Origin: Pseudomonadota bacterium
GTDB lineage: Bacteria; Pseudomonadota; Gammaproteobacteria; Steroidobacterales; Woeseiaceae
Assembly (NCBI GenBank): GCA_022563505.1
Contig: JADFNG010000014.1
Coordinates: forward strand, 1 to 40,265
Direction of reading: 5' to 3'
DNA: 40,265 bases
The translations under genes were made by a program, and so were the position numbers. Of the stretch, positions 33,196 through 40,265 are shown piece by piece. The notes beneath the pieces were generated by a model. The model was given only the letters and a program-made list of their open reading frames with translations, had not been told where the DNA came from and made no database searches. Position 1 is the first letter of the stretch. Every line of letters starts with the position of its first letter.

Positions 33196-33222
33196 TGCAG
33201 CTCACAGGAAACGTGAGCTGCA
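33196..33222. terminator. Perfect hairpin downstream of the DUF4272-like remnant
   Basis: TGCAGCTCAC (33196-33205) and GTGAGCTGCA (33213-33222) form a perfect 10-bp stem with a 7-base loop. It lies just past the stop of the minus-strand DUF4272-like frame. On that strand it is followed by TTGGCGTTTTC, giving a moderate rho-independent terminator. Confidence 0.55.
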
Positions 33223-33228
33223 GTGCCA

Positions 33229-33426
33229 TTACGATGCGGCGGCAAGTTCAGCGATTTGTCTGGCCGCACCTGCGATAAGGCCAACCGCCTTTTCACACAG
33301 CCTGGGCCAGGTGTCCGTTTGGACCGCATCCCAGTCTTCTCCGTCTAGTATCCAGTTGAGCGCGTAGCGCTTTTCCTGAATCACGCCACGAATAAGGTCA
33401 TCCGGGTCCGGCTTATTGTGAAGTAG
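33229..33426 (-). pseudogene. DUF4272-like fragment lacking a normal start
   Basis: A 65-codon minus-strand frame ending at TAA 33229 reads EKRYALNWILDGEDWDAVQTDT and then an amphipathic helix rich in Ala. The ALNW...WD...DT signature is that of DUF4272 C-termini. There is no ATG in frame: the nearest start is GTG 33384, while an ATG at 33430 reaches the frame only after a one-base shift and belongs to the upstream gene's end. It may be a truncated remnant or a short frameshifted gene. Confidence 0.5.
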
Positions 33427-33919
33427 TCATGCTTGTCACATCATGATAGGACGGAATCACCTTGTCGATGCGGGAGGTTTCCAGGAACGTCACGAATGAG
33501 TCACTGTATACGTCGCGCCGGAGCAGCCACCAGCTTCGAAAACCAGGACGCGAATAATAAGTCAGCATCAGTCGTTTCCAGCCGCGCCATACATCATCTT
33601 CCAGGTAGCCTTTTCGATGCTGGTAAAACATGTTTTCGAAGTAGTGGAACGTGGCAAAGAATAATTGCGAAATCCGTGCCCTCTCATCCGGGTCCAATTC
33701 GCCAAAGTTCTCCAATGCGGTGACGTACAGATACGAAAGTTCCGGTGTGCTGGACATCGTTCCATTCAGGGCGCCAAAATCGGCAACGACGGATTGGTAT
33801 GTCCTCATTCTTTCAGTCTCGGTATTCTTCTTTATCTGTATCGCCAGATAGAGCAAAGAAATAAAGACACCAATGGAGCCTACGATCTCTCCGATGTTAC
33901 CCAGTTCATTTAGCGACAT
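33413..33919 (-). CDS. Membrane-anchored hypothetical protein
   Basis: A 168-residue protein with one N-terminal membrane helix (about residues 9-29, IGEIVGSIGVFISLLYLAIQI) and a cytoplasmic or periplasmic helical domain rich in Trp, Tyr and Phe (ENMFYQHRKGYLEDDVW, RSWWLLRRDVYSDSF). Proteins of this pattern are common in marine Gammaproteobacteria without assigned function. Its 3' end overlaps the DUF4272-like frame. Not recognised further. Confidence 0.7.
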   Translation of the reverse strand: MSLNELGNIGEIVGSIGVFISLLYLAIQIKKNTETERMRTYQSVVADFGALNGTMSSTPELSYLYVTALENFGELDPDERARISQLFFATFHYFENMFYQHRKGYLEDDVWRGWKRLMLTYYSRPGFRSWWLLRRDVYSDSFVTFLETSRIDKVIPSYHDVTSMTTSQ

Positions 33920-34036
33920 GAGTCTTGTTGTCCAAGCAGAAGCAGTGAGCCATCAGGGTAGCAGCAATTGTGGGGACGGGTTTCTCGTTTGTTGCAGTCA
34001 ATTGCCGCCACAGTTTCCCGTCACTTTTTAAGTCTG

Positions 34037-34999
34037 TCAGCGTGCCTTTATGCCGTTGATCGCACCTTCGATCAAATTCAACGCAGCCTGTCGGCTGCTG
34101 CCATCTACATCCATTGTTCCGGCAGGCGTTGACGCGATTCCCAATGCAACGGTCTTGGGATTTCGAAACATCAGCGTCATTGCAGCGGCGAGATCGGCAC
34201 TGGTCGGCCCATCGGGTACCGTGAGTGGGTGGCCGCCGACCTCTGCAGGATCGAGTACGTCCATGTCGATGTGTACATAGATCACGTCCACTCGCGCAGA
34301 CAGCTCATTCATTTGCTTGATCAGATTTGCTGACAATTCGCGAATATCCTGCACGGAAAACTGTTGTGCTTCATGTTCCCGGAATCGATCTGCTTCGAGT
34401 GGATCGAGATCGCGGACGCCGCCCCATACGATATGGCTCATGGGCAGCGGTTCTTTCAGTCCCACGGTCAGGCGAAGATTGTGCAGCGCGTGGCCGGCGG
34501 CGATGGCAACCGGCATCCCGCCGAGCATTCCGGACAGGGTCGTTTCAGGAACATTAAAGTCGCCGTGTGCGTCAATGAATACCAGGCCAACACGACGGGC
34601 ATTGCCATCGGAATCGTATTTAAGACCGGCGAGCATGCCGAGCAGGTCATTGCAGTTGGCTTCCAGGCCGACCGTCAGCAGGTTGTCCTGCAATCCTTCG
34701 CGAACGACTGCGGCGAAATTCGCATTGGCCAGCGCCATGCGATTCCAGGGACCGTATTGTTTTTCCTGTTCATCGTTCAGTCGAATATCCTGGATTGGCC
34801 GGATGAGTTCGCCGCCCCATTCATGGATGAGACGTTCAAGTCCGGCCGCATGGATGTAGTCCGGATTCATCGACAACTCGGGAACGTTGCGGGCGCCGCT
34901 GTAGGGGTTCTTGATGATATCGACTTTGACACGACCTGCCGCAGTCGCGGTCATCTGTAGTGCCAGGCAAAGAGCGATGATGTTGATAAACTGACGCAT
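34037..34999 (-). CDS. Exported arginase-fold (ureohydrolase-like) protein
   Basis: A 320-residue arginase/agmatinase-fold protein with a Sec signal peptide (residues 1-21, ending TATAA-GR). Manganese ligands are visible in VFIDAHGDFN (D143, H145, D147) and HIDMDVLDPAE (D245, D247). The first canonical motif, GGDHS, reads GLEANCNDLLG (N115, C116), so the first His ligand is missing, as in some arginase-fold subfamilies. Export is unusual for ureohydrolases. Substrate could be a guanidino compound or other amide; unknown. Same strand as, and 117 bases from, the M20 lipoprotein. Confidence 0.83.
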   Translation of the reverse strand: MRQFINIIALCLALQMTATAAGRVKVDIIKNPYSGARNVPELSMNPDYIHAAGLERLIHEWGGELIRPIQDIRLNDEQEKQYGPWNRMALANANFAAVVREGLQDNLLTVGLEANCNDLLGMLAGLKYDSDGNARRVGLVFIDAHGDFNVPETTLSGMLGGMPVAIAAGHALHNLRLTVGLKEPLPMSHIVWGGVRDLDPLEADRFREHEAQQFSVQDIRELSANLIKQMNELSARVDVIYVHIDMDVLDPAEVGGHPLTVPDGPTSADLAAAMTLMFRNPKTVALGIASTPAGTMDVDGSSRQAALNLIEGAINGIKAR

Positions 35000-35115
35000 A
35001 TTCGTCTCCCCGGATAAACATTCAAGCTAGCGATATTAGCACGCAGCCTGTGTTGCTGACTCCCGGTGCCTACTACGACTGTTGCACACTGTGATTATTC
35101 CGTTGCCGCAGCCGC

Positions 35116-36768
35116 TTACTCCGTCACGGGCATTTTCAATTGTGGATATTCAATACCGAGTTGCTCGAGGTAGGTGTCATACTTGGACGGATCGTAATAA
35201 AGCGCTGCAAGTTGCTCTTTGTACTGCCTCATGATTTCTGCATTTTTTTCGATGGCTGGTTCGTCGTCGACTCCAACGAATGATACGTATTGAGAGTCTG
35301 CAGTCTGCTCCTCTCGAAAGTACCGCCAGGCATCCTCGACCAGTGCGGGGTTGGTAATCAGGTCGAGCATGGTCGCTGCAATTACTTTTGCCCCGGCAGT
35401 CGTGCCCTTGTGTGCAATGGGTGTCGCCATCGCCATGGCGCTGGACCAGTGATGAAACTGGAGCCCGTCCACATTGGCTGGGAAACGCAACGTGACCGTC
35501 GGTGTGTTCCAGGAAACGTCACCGATATCATCGGAGCCACCGGATATCGGTTCCTCAGCGGCTTCCTCAATGCCGTCCAGTTCTGTTGCCAATCCGGTAA
35601 TTTCCTCGGCCCCCATCAGTTCCTGCAATGCCCGGGCAAAAGCCTGATCGTCTTGCGTCCACTCGGGCAGGCCAACCGCTTTGATATTTTCATCCATGGC
35701 CAGGGCGACCGGCTTGTTGAAATGGCGCGGGTAGGCCGCGCCGACGATACGTCGTTTAAAGGTGGTATCCGTCATCAACGCCGCGCCTTCGGCTATACGG
35801 TGCAAAGTTGCGAAGTTCTCGCGAATCTTCTCGGCGGTGATTTCACGAATGAAGTACCAGACGGTCGCTTTCGAGGGCACCACGTTGGGTTGGTCGCCAC
35901 CATCCACGATGACGTAATGTGAGCGTTGCAGCGGATGCAGATGTTCGCGGCGAAAATTCCAGGCAACGTTCATCAATTCGACTGCATCGAGGGCGCTTCG
36001 GCCCTTCCACGGATCGCCGGCTCCGTGCGCCGCCACACCGTCAAAACTGTATTCAACCGATATGAGTCCCGTTCCTTTAGGACGGCCCCAACCGGTCTTC
36101 ATGTTGTCGGATACATGCGTAAACAGAACCGCATCGACATCGTCGTAACGACCATCGCGTGCAAACCACGCTTTGGTCGCAACGAGTTCCTCTGCAATGC
36201 CGGGCCACAATACAATGGTTCCAGAGAGACCGTCTCGCTCCATGATCTCTTTTACCGCCAACGCGGCGGTAATGTTCAGCGCCTGGCCTGAGTTGTGGCC
36301 TTCACCGTGACCCGGTGCTCCCTCAATCATGGGCTGGCGATACGCGACGCCGGGCATTTGTGACGATTTTGGAATGCCGTCGACATCGGAGCCTAACGCG
36401 ATCACCGGCTTGCCGCTGCCCCAGGTTGCCCACCAGGCGCTGGGGATGCCCGATACGCCACGCTCTACGGTGAAGCCGTTCTCTTCGAGGATTTGCGTCA
36501 GGTAGCGTTGTGTTTCGAACTCCTGAAACCCAAGCTCTGCAAAGGAAAACAGGCTGTCAACGATTTCCTGCGTGAGTTTCCGCATGCTGTCGACTTTTTC
36601 GGCCGCTTCGGCTTTGAGGCCGGTTAGTGGCGAGACCGCCGTTGCCGATGCTGCCGGTGTCGCCTCCGCCACAGGATCAACGACAGGCTGAATGGCCTCC
36701 TCGGGCGATTCGGCGGAACAGGCTGCAAACAGCAGCGCGACAAAGAACAAAGTGAACTTGCTTTTCAT
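35116..36768 (-). CDS. AbgB-like M20 amidohydrolase lipoprotein
   Basis: A 550-residue M20-family metallo-amidohydrolase related to the AbgB subunit of p-aminobenzoyl-glutamate hydrolase. Here it is a lipoprotein (LFAAC, Cys17). The metal-binding segments GSDVDGIP, GHGEGHNSGQALN and WPGIAEELVATKAWF are present, as is the dimerisation/lid region SVEYSFDGVAAHGAGDPWKGRS. ATG 36768 gives a clean lipoprotein signal; the open frame extends to 36831. Family members hydrolyse N-acyl or aminobenzoyl-amino acids. It is divergent from the M28 peptidase by 104 bases. Confidence 0.88.
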   Translation of the reverse strand: MKSKFTLFFVALLFAACSAESPEEAIQPVVDPVAEATPAASATAVSPLTGLKAEAAEKVDSMRKLTQEIVDSLFSFAELGFQEFETQRYLTQILEENGFTVERGVSGIPSAWWATWGSGKPVIALGSDVDGIPKSSQMPGVAYRQPMIEGAPGHGEGHNSGQALNITAALAVKEIMERDGLSGTIVLWPGIAEELVATKAWFARDGRYDDVDAVLFTHVSDNMKTGWGRPKGTGLISVEYSFDGVAAHGAGDPWKGRSALDAVELMNVAWNFRREHLHPLQRSHYVIVDGGDQPNVVPSKATVWYFIREITAEKIRENFATLHRIAEGAALMTDTTFKRRIVGAAYPRHFNKPVALAMDENIKAVGLPEWTQDDQAFARALQELMGAEEITGLATELDGIEEAAEEPISGGSDDIGDVSWNTPTVTLRFPANVDGLQFHHWSSAMAMATPIAHKGTTAGAKVIAATMLDLITNPALVEDAWRYFREEQTADSQYVSFVGVDDEPAIEKNAEIMRQYKEQLAALYYDPSKYDTYLEQLGIEYPQLKMPVTE

Positions 36769-36872
36769 TGGAGATCCCCGAGGTTCAGCCGACAGAGCAT
36801 TTGGATGATACCTTCTTTGCCGGTAACGCACTAAACTAAGGGCATCTGCGACAACTGCAGGGGGAGAGAAAC

Positions 36873-38912
36873 ATGCTCATGAGGCTTGTCCTGGTGATGG
36901 GGTCAATCCTGATTTCGTCCGCAAGCATTGCCGATCTGCGGGCGCTTGTGCCCGAAGACCTTCTGCACCAGATCGCAGAGGAAACATCGGGCGAGGCCGC
37001 CAAACGTAATCTCGATATGTTGACGCTGAATCATCGCATGCGAGCCAGTGATCAGTTCGATCGTGCAACTGCGCACGTTGTGGAGCAGCTTCGAAAGTAT
37101 GGACTGGATGAAGTCGAGGTGCTGGAGTATGCGGCCGATGGCGAGACGATGTTCGGTACGCAAAAATCCCGCAAGGTTTGGGATGTGCGTTTTGCGGAGC
37201 TGTGGGAACTGGCGGCAGTGGATGGTGAGTTCGTGCGCAGCCGGCGACTGGCAAACTGGGATGCGGTACCGTTGTCTCTCGCACAGGACAGTCTTTCCGG
37301 CGAGGTAACGACGACGCTTGTCGATATCGGCGCCGGCACCGCCGACAGCGATTACCAGGGCAAGGATATTCGTGGGCGACTCGTTTTAACGTCGAGTCAG
37401 CCCGGCAGTGTCGTTGAGCGGGCCGTCGGCGAGCTTGGAGCCGCAGGCATCATTTCATACGCGCCAAATCAACGTTCAGCCTGGTGGAAAGAAGACGATC
37501 GACTGGTGCGCTGGGGACATCTGAGCAGTTTCCCTAAAACCAGATCGTTCGGTTTCATGATTTCTCTCGGCGAGGCCAGGAAGCTGCAGGCTCGTCTGGC
37601 GGCCGGCGAAGAGATAAATTTTCATGCGAAGGTTGATGCCAGTCACGAGGTCGGCAGGTATCGTTTCGCGCATGCAGCGATTCGCGGCACCGATCCGGAA
37701 ATTGGCCGCGAGGAAATCATTCTCACCTGTCACCTGGACCATCCGCGACCCGGTGCGAACGATAACGCATCAGGTTGCGTGGCCATTCTGGAAATCGCAC
37801 GCACATTGAACAAGCTGATCAAGGACGGGATCCTGCCGAGCCCGGCACGCACAATTCGCTTCCTGTGGCCCGCCGAAATCGAGGGCAGCATCATTTACCT
37901 TTCGCAGCGCAAGGACACTGCGTTGCTCAAAGCCAATATTCACATGGACATGGTGGGCGGCGGTCTGGAAACGAAATCCGTGTTTCGTATTTCCGGTGGC
38001 CCGATGAGCGTGCCCACATTCATTGCCGACGTCGGCTTTGAGATCGGTCATTTTGTCAATGAGCAAACGGAAAGATTTGCGAGTGGCGACGATGTGCGCT
38101 TTCCTTTGAATGCGCCTGAGGGTGGCAAGGAGCCATTACTCGCGTTGATGGAAGACATCGATTTGGGCAGTGACCACGATGTATTCCGCGAAGGCTCCTG
38201 GCAAATACCCGGCTTGTACTTGCACGACTGGCCGGATCGATACATTCATACCAATTACGATTCGGCCGCCATGATCGATCCCACCAAGCTGAAACGGGCG
38301 GCTTTCATCGGCGCTGTTGCGGCGCTTTACCTGGCGAATTTCTCCGACCGTGATGTGCCGGCGCTGTTGCAGCTGCTGAAACGTAACGCGCTTGCGCGCA
38401 GCGGCACATTGCTTGAACGCATCGAGCCATTGGACGCTTATGATGCGGCTGCAACATCGCGCATTCTGTTTACCGTCGAGCGGCGCAAGATTCACAGTAT
38501 TGAGGATTTTGCCGCACTGCCTGAAGCGTTGCATGATGAGGCTGCTAAATTTGTTGACGAGCTGGAGACACTGATTGCGACACCGGATGGAGGCGAAGCA
38601 CCCGGCGGCAATGCCACAGTGTATTCCCGCAACGGCAAGGTACAAGGCATGATGAGTGCGTTCGGATATTCTTATATGCGCGACAAGTATGGCGATGAGC
38701 CTTATGCTGAACTCCGATTGCCAAAATATACGGGCAGTCACGGCAGCAGCGGGCAATACATTTATGAAGCGCTGAACCTGGTCAACGGAAAACGCACAGT
38801 CAGTGAGATTCGCAATTGGTTGACAGCGGAACTGGGCCCGGTACCGCTGGAGATTGTCAGTGAATACCTGGGCGCACTGGAACAAATTAAGGTGATACAA
38901 ATTTCGCAATAA
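36873..38912 (+). CDS. Exported M28-family metallopeptidase
   Basis: A 679-residue exported zinc aminopeptidase-like protein. A signal peptide (about residues 1-20) is followed by an N-terminal PA-like insert region and an M28 catalytic domain. Predicted zinc ligands and catalytic residues are H287 and D297 (CHLDHPRPGANDNASG), E335 (WPAEIEGS), D359 (HMDMVGGG) and H459 (YIHTNYD). A C-terminal extension of about 200 residues is not recognised. GGGGAGAG precedes ATG 36873; ATG 36879 is also possible. The Tat aminotransferase starts 34 bases after its stop, making an exported peptidase/aminotransferase pair likely. Confidence 0.88.
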   Translation: MLMRLVLVMGSILISSASIADLRALVPEDLLHQIAEETSGEAAKRNLDMLTLNHRMRASDQFDRATAHVVEQLRKYGLDEVEVLEYAADGETMFGTQKSRKVWDVRFAELWELAAVDGEFVRSRRLANWDAVPLSLAQDSLSGEVTTTLVDIGAGTADSDYQGKDIRGRLVLTSSQPGSVVERAVGELGAAGIISYAPNQRSAWWKEDDRLVRWGHLSSFPKTRSFGFMISLGEARKLQARLAAGEEINFHAKVDASHEVGRYRFAHAAIRGTDPEIGREEIILTCHLDHPRPGANDNASGCVAILEIARTLNKLIKDGILPSPARTIRFLWPAEIEGSIIYLSQRKDTALLKANIHMDMVGGGLETKSVFRISGGPMSVPTFIADVGFEIGHFVNEQTERFASGDDVRFPLNAPEGGKEPLLALMEDIDLGSDHDVFREGSWQIPGLYLHDWPDRYIHTNYDSAAMIDPTKLKRAAFIGAVAALYLANFSDRDVPALLQLLKRNALARSGTLLERIEPLDAYDAAATSRILFTVERRKIHSIEDFAALPEALHDEAAKFVDELETLIATPDGGEAPGGNATVYSRNGKVQGMMSAFGYSYMRDKYGDEPYAELRLPKYTGSHGSSGQYIYEALNLVNGKRTVSEIRNWLTAELGPVPLEIVSEYLGALEQIKVIQISQ

Positions 38913-38946
38913 TGCAATGGCTTGGATTTTAGCCAGGGGGATTAGC

Positions 38947-40197
38947 ATGAGTTCCATCAAGCACCGTCAAACAACCGGCTCGGTATCAAGGCGGCGGTTC
39001 CTGTCGGGGGCAATCGCCGGAGCGGGAACGCTGGCATTGTCAGACCGGCTCGCAATGGCACAGTCCATTGTTTCAGCATCCGCACCCATCACCGTGGACG
39101 AGATTCAGGGGTGGGGTGAAGTTCCGGGCGTTGTTGATATTGGTGACAATGAAAATCCCTATGGCCCGTCACCCAGGGCAGTGCGAGCAGTTGCGAAGAG
39201 CCTGCTCGACGTCAATCGCTACGATTTTGGTTCGTCACGAAAACTGGAGTCGGCCATCGGCGAATTTCATGGCTTCCCCGCGCCGCCGCCGGCGGCCAAT
39301 CGCTTCGCACCCAGTGGCTATCCGGTTTATGTAGAAGGGGGCTCTTCCTTCATTCTCAAGCAGTTGGCAGTTCGTTACGGCGTCGCGGATGGCAATGGCG
39401 AGGTGATTGAAGCCTACCCGGCATACGGTGGTGTCACGCGTTTCATCAATGGCTACAGCCGCTTGTTCGGTACGGAAATCACTGTCAGGCGCGTGCCGAC
39501 CACTGCGGATTTCACCCACGATCTTGATGCGATGCTGGCCGCGGTAACGCCAAAGACGTCCCTGATAGTGATTACGAATCCGAACAATCCAAGTGGAACG
39601 CTCTTGCCGCAAGCGGACATTGCCCGCTTTGTTGCAGCAGTGCCCGGCAACGTCATGATCTTGATCGATGAGGCTTATATACATTTTGTGCGTGAGCCTG
39701 GCTATGAGGACAGCGTTGCACTGTCACAACGACACAAGAACGTGCTCGTCTCGCGCACATTTTCCAAAATCTACGGCATTGCGGGTTTACGTGTTGGCTA
39801 TGTCGTGGGTGACCTGGATTTAATTAATGAACTTAAATTCTTCGGCAACAGTTCGGGCATTGGCACGATCAATTGTTATGCTGCGATTGCAGCGCTTGAA
39901 GATCGCGCCTTTGTGCGTCACGTCAAACGCATGACCAATGATGTGAAAGATTATTTTTACGGTGAAATGGATAAGCTGGGTTTGTCCTACATACCCAGTC
40001 ACTCGAGTTTTGTGCTCATTAACGCGGGGCAGTCGGGTGCGGAACTGCACCAACGAATGGCCGCGAGAAACATCAAGCTCAGTCGGCTCGGCATGGATGG
40101 CAATCCATTGCTCGACAACTACATCCGTTTTACCATGGGAACTCACGATGAAGTGCAGGTCGCCATCAGTGCACTAAAAGAAGAACTGGCGGCATAG
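38947..40197 (+). CDS. Tat-exported class I/II aminotransferase (HisC-like)
   Basis: A 416-residue PLP-dependent aminotransferase of the histidinol-phosphate/aromatic type. A twin-arginine signal is clear: SRRRFLSGAIAGAGTLALSD, cleavage probably after AMA near residue 40. PLP-binding residues are N211 and N214 region (NPNNPSGT), D241 (ILIDEAYIHF) and K274 (RTFSKIYGIAGLRVGY). GGGGG lies 6 bases before ATG 38947, preferred over the upstream in-frame 38917. Export of a folded, cofactor-loaded PLP enzyme is unusual. It is not expected to serve histidine synthesis. It probably forms a unit with the upstream M28 peptidase. Confidence 0.9.
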   Translation: MSSIKHRQTTGSVSRRRFLSGAIAGAGTLALSDRLAMAQSIVSASAPITVDEIQGWGEVPGVVDIGDNENPYGPSPRAVRAVAKSLLDVNRYDFGSSRKLESAIGEFHGFPAPPPAANRFAPSGYPVYVEGGSSFILKQLAVRYGVADGNGEVIEAYPAYGGVTRFINGYSRLFGTEITVRRVPTTADFTHDLDAMLAAVTPKTSLIVITNPNNPSGTLLPQADIARFVAAVPGNVMILIDEAYIHFVREPGYEDSVALSQRHKNVLVSRTFSKIYGIAGLRVGYVVGDLDLINELKFFGNSSGIGTINCYAAIAALEDRAFVRHVKRMTNDVKDYFYGEMDKLGLSYIPSHSSFVLINAGQSGAELHQRMAARNIKLSRLGMDGNPLLDNYIRFTMGTHDEVQVAISALKEELAA

Positions 40198-40212
40198 TGT
40201 CGATAGATATGT

Positions 40213-40236
40213 GTAGGAGCGTCTCCTGAGGCGCGA
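40213..40236. repeat. REP-like palindromic element
   Basis: GTAGGAGCGTCTCCTGAGGC resembles the head of gammaproteobacterial REP elements (GTAGGAGCG...GCGCGA) and forms an AGGAG-CGT-CTCCT hairpin just after the Tat aminotransferase gene. Only one copy is in the window, so the assignment is tentative. Confidence 0.4.
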
Positions 40237-40265
40237 TACTGAGATGTTTCGGTGCGCATTGGCTT

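Noticed and set aside
38136-38960. A 274-codon minus-strand frame opposite the M28 peptidase C-terminus
   Set aside because: Antisense shadow without domain or start signal; the plus strand is contiguous with the catalytic domain.

Overview
The window is about 40 kb of compact chromosome, close to half to mid-50s percent GC by eye. It probably comes from a free-living aerobic gammaproteobacterium. The genes pointing this way are a bacterial-type GlnRS and ThrRS, a Zur-type Fur protein, a complete moaA-moaC-mobA-moaD-moaE run, and many exported catabolic enzymes (lipoproteins, Tat substrates, Sec substrates) as in marine heterotrophic Gammaproteobacteria. I see no rRNA, tRNA, CRISPR array, prophage or intact insertion sequence. 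The species cannot be fixed from sequence alone.

Layout. 1-1004: a partial helix-turn-helix protein on the minus strand with an AT-rich, dyad-rich upstream region. 1196-5164: a plus-strand run of class III omega-aminotransferase, CoA-acylating (methyl)malonate-semialdehyde dehydrogenase and an XdhC-family protein, followed by a convergent TetR regulator (5177-5827). The first two fit catabolism of beta-alanine or a related omega-amino acid. 5945-8527: a large fusion of receiver-like domains, a membrane segment, an Ala/Glu-rich repeat stalk and a TonB C-terminal domain. 8774-10696: thrS, divergent from zur (10845-11327), followed by glnS. 13165-15536: a PimC/PimD-like pair of acyl-CoA dehydrogenases. 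15835-18646: the molybdenum cofactor operon. 18729-19994: a DUF222/HNH nuclease-like gene with a strong sigma70-type promoter.

20340-24834: a DUF6152 protein divergent from a two-gene unit (a small membrane-anchored protein and a Tat-exported spermidine-dehydrogenase-like flavoprotein), then an exported metallo-beta-lactamase-fold hydrolase and a small zinc-ribbon protein. 24894-30331: a lipoprotein nuclease (ExeM/NucH type), then a tight unit of 2OG-Fe(II) oxygenase, lipoprotein D-aminoacylase-like amidohydrolase and cytoplasmic M23-fold protein, plus a tiny membrane ORF. 30402-31427: a thioredoxin-reductase-like ferredoxin/flavodoxin-NADP reductase.

31547-33919 is a lower-density stretch: a UrcA protein, a secreted protein, a broken alpha/beta-hydrolase gene, a DUF4272-like remnant and a membrane-anchored unknown. 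34037-40197 is a group of exported nitrogen-compound enzymes: an arginase-fold protein, an AbgB-like M20 lipoprotein, an M28 aminopeptidase and a Tat-exported class I/II aminotransferase.

The strongest themes are periplasmic processing of peptides, amides, polyamines and nucleic acids, and an unusual receiver-TonB fusion. The best leads for something under-described are that fusion, the Tat-exported PLP aminotransferase beside three exported hydrolases, and the oxygenase/deacylase/M23 operon.
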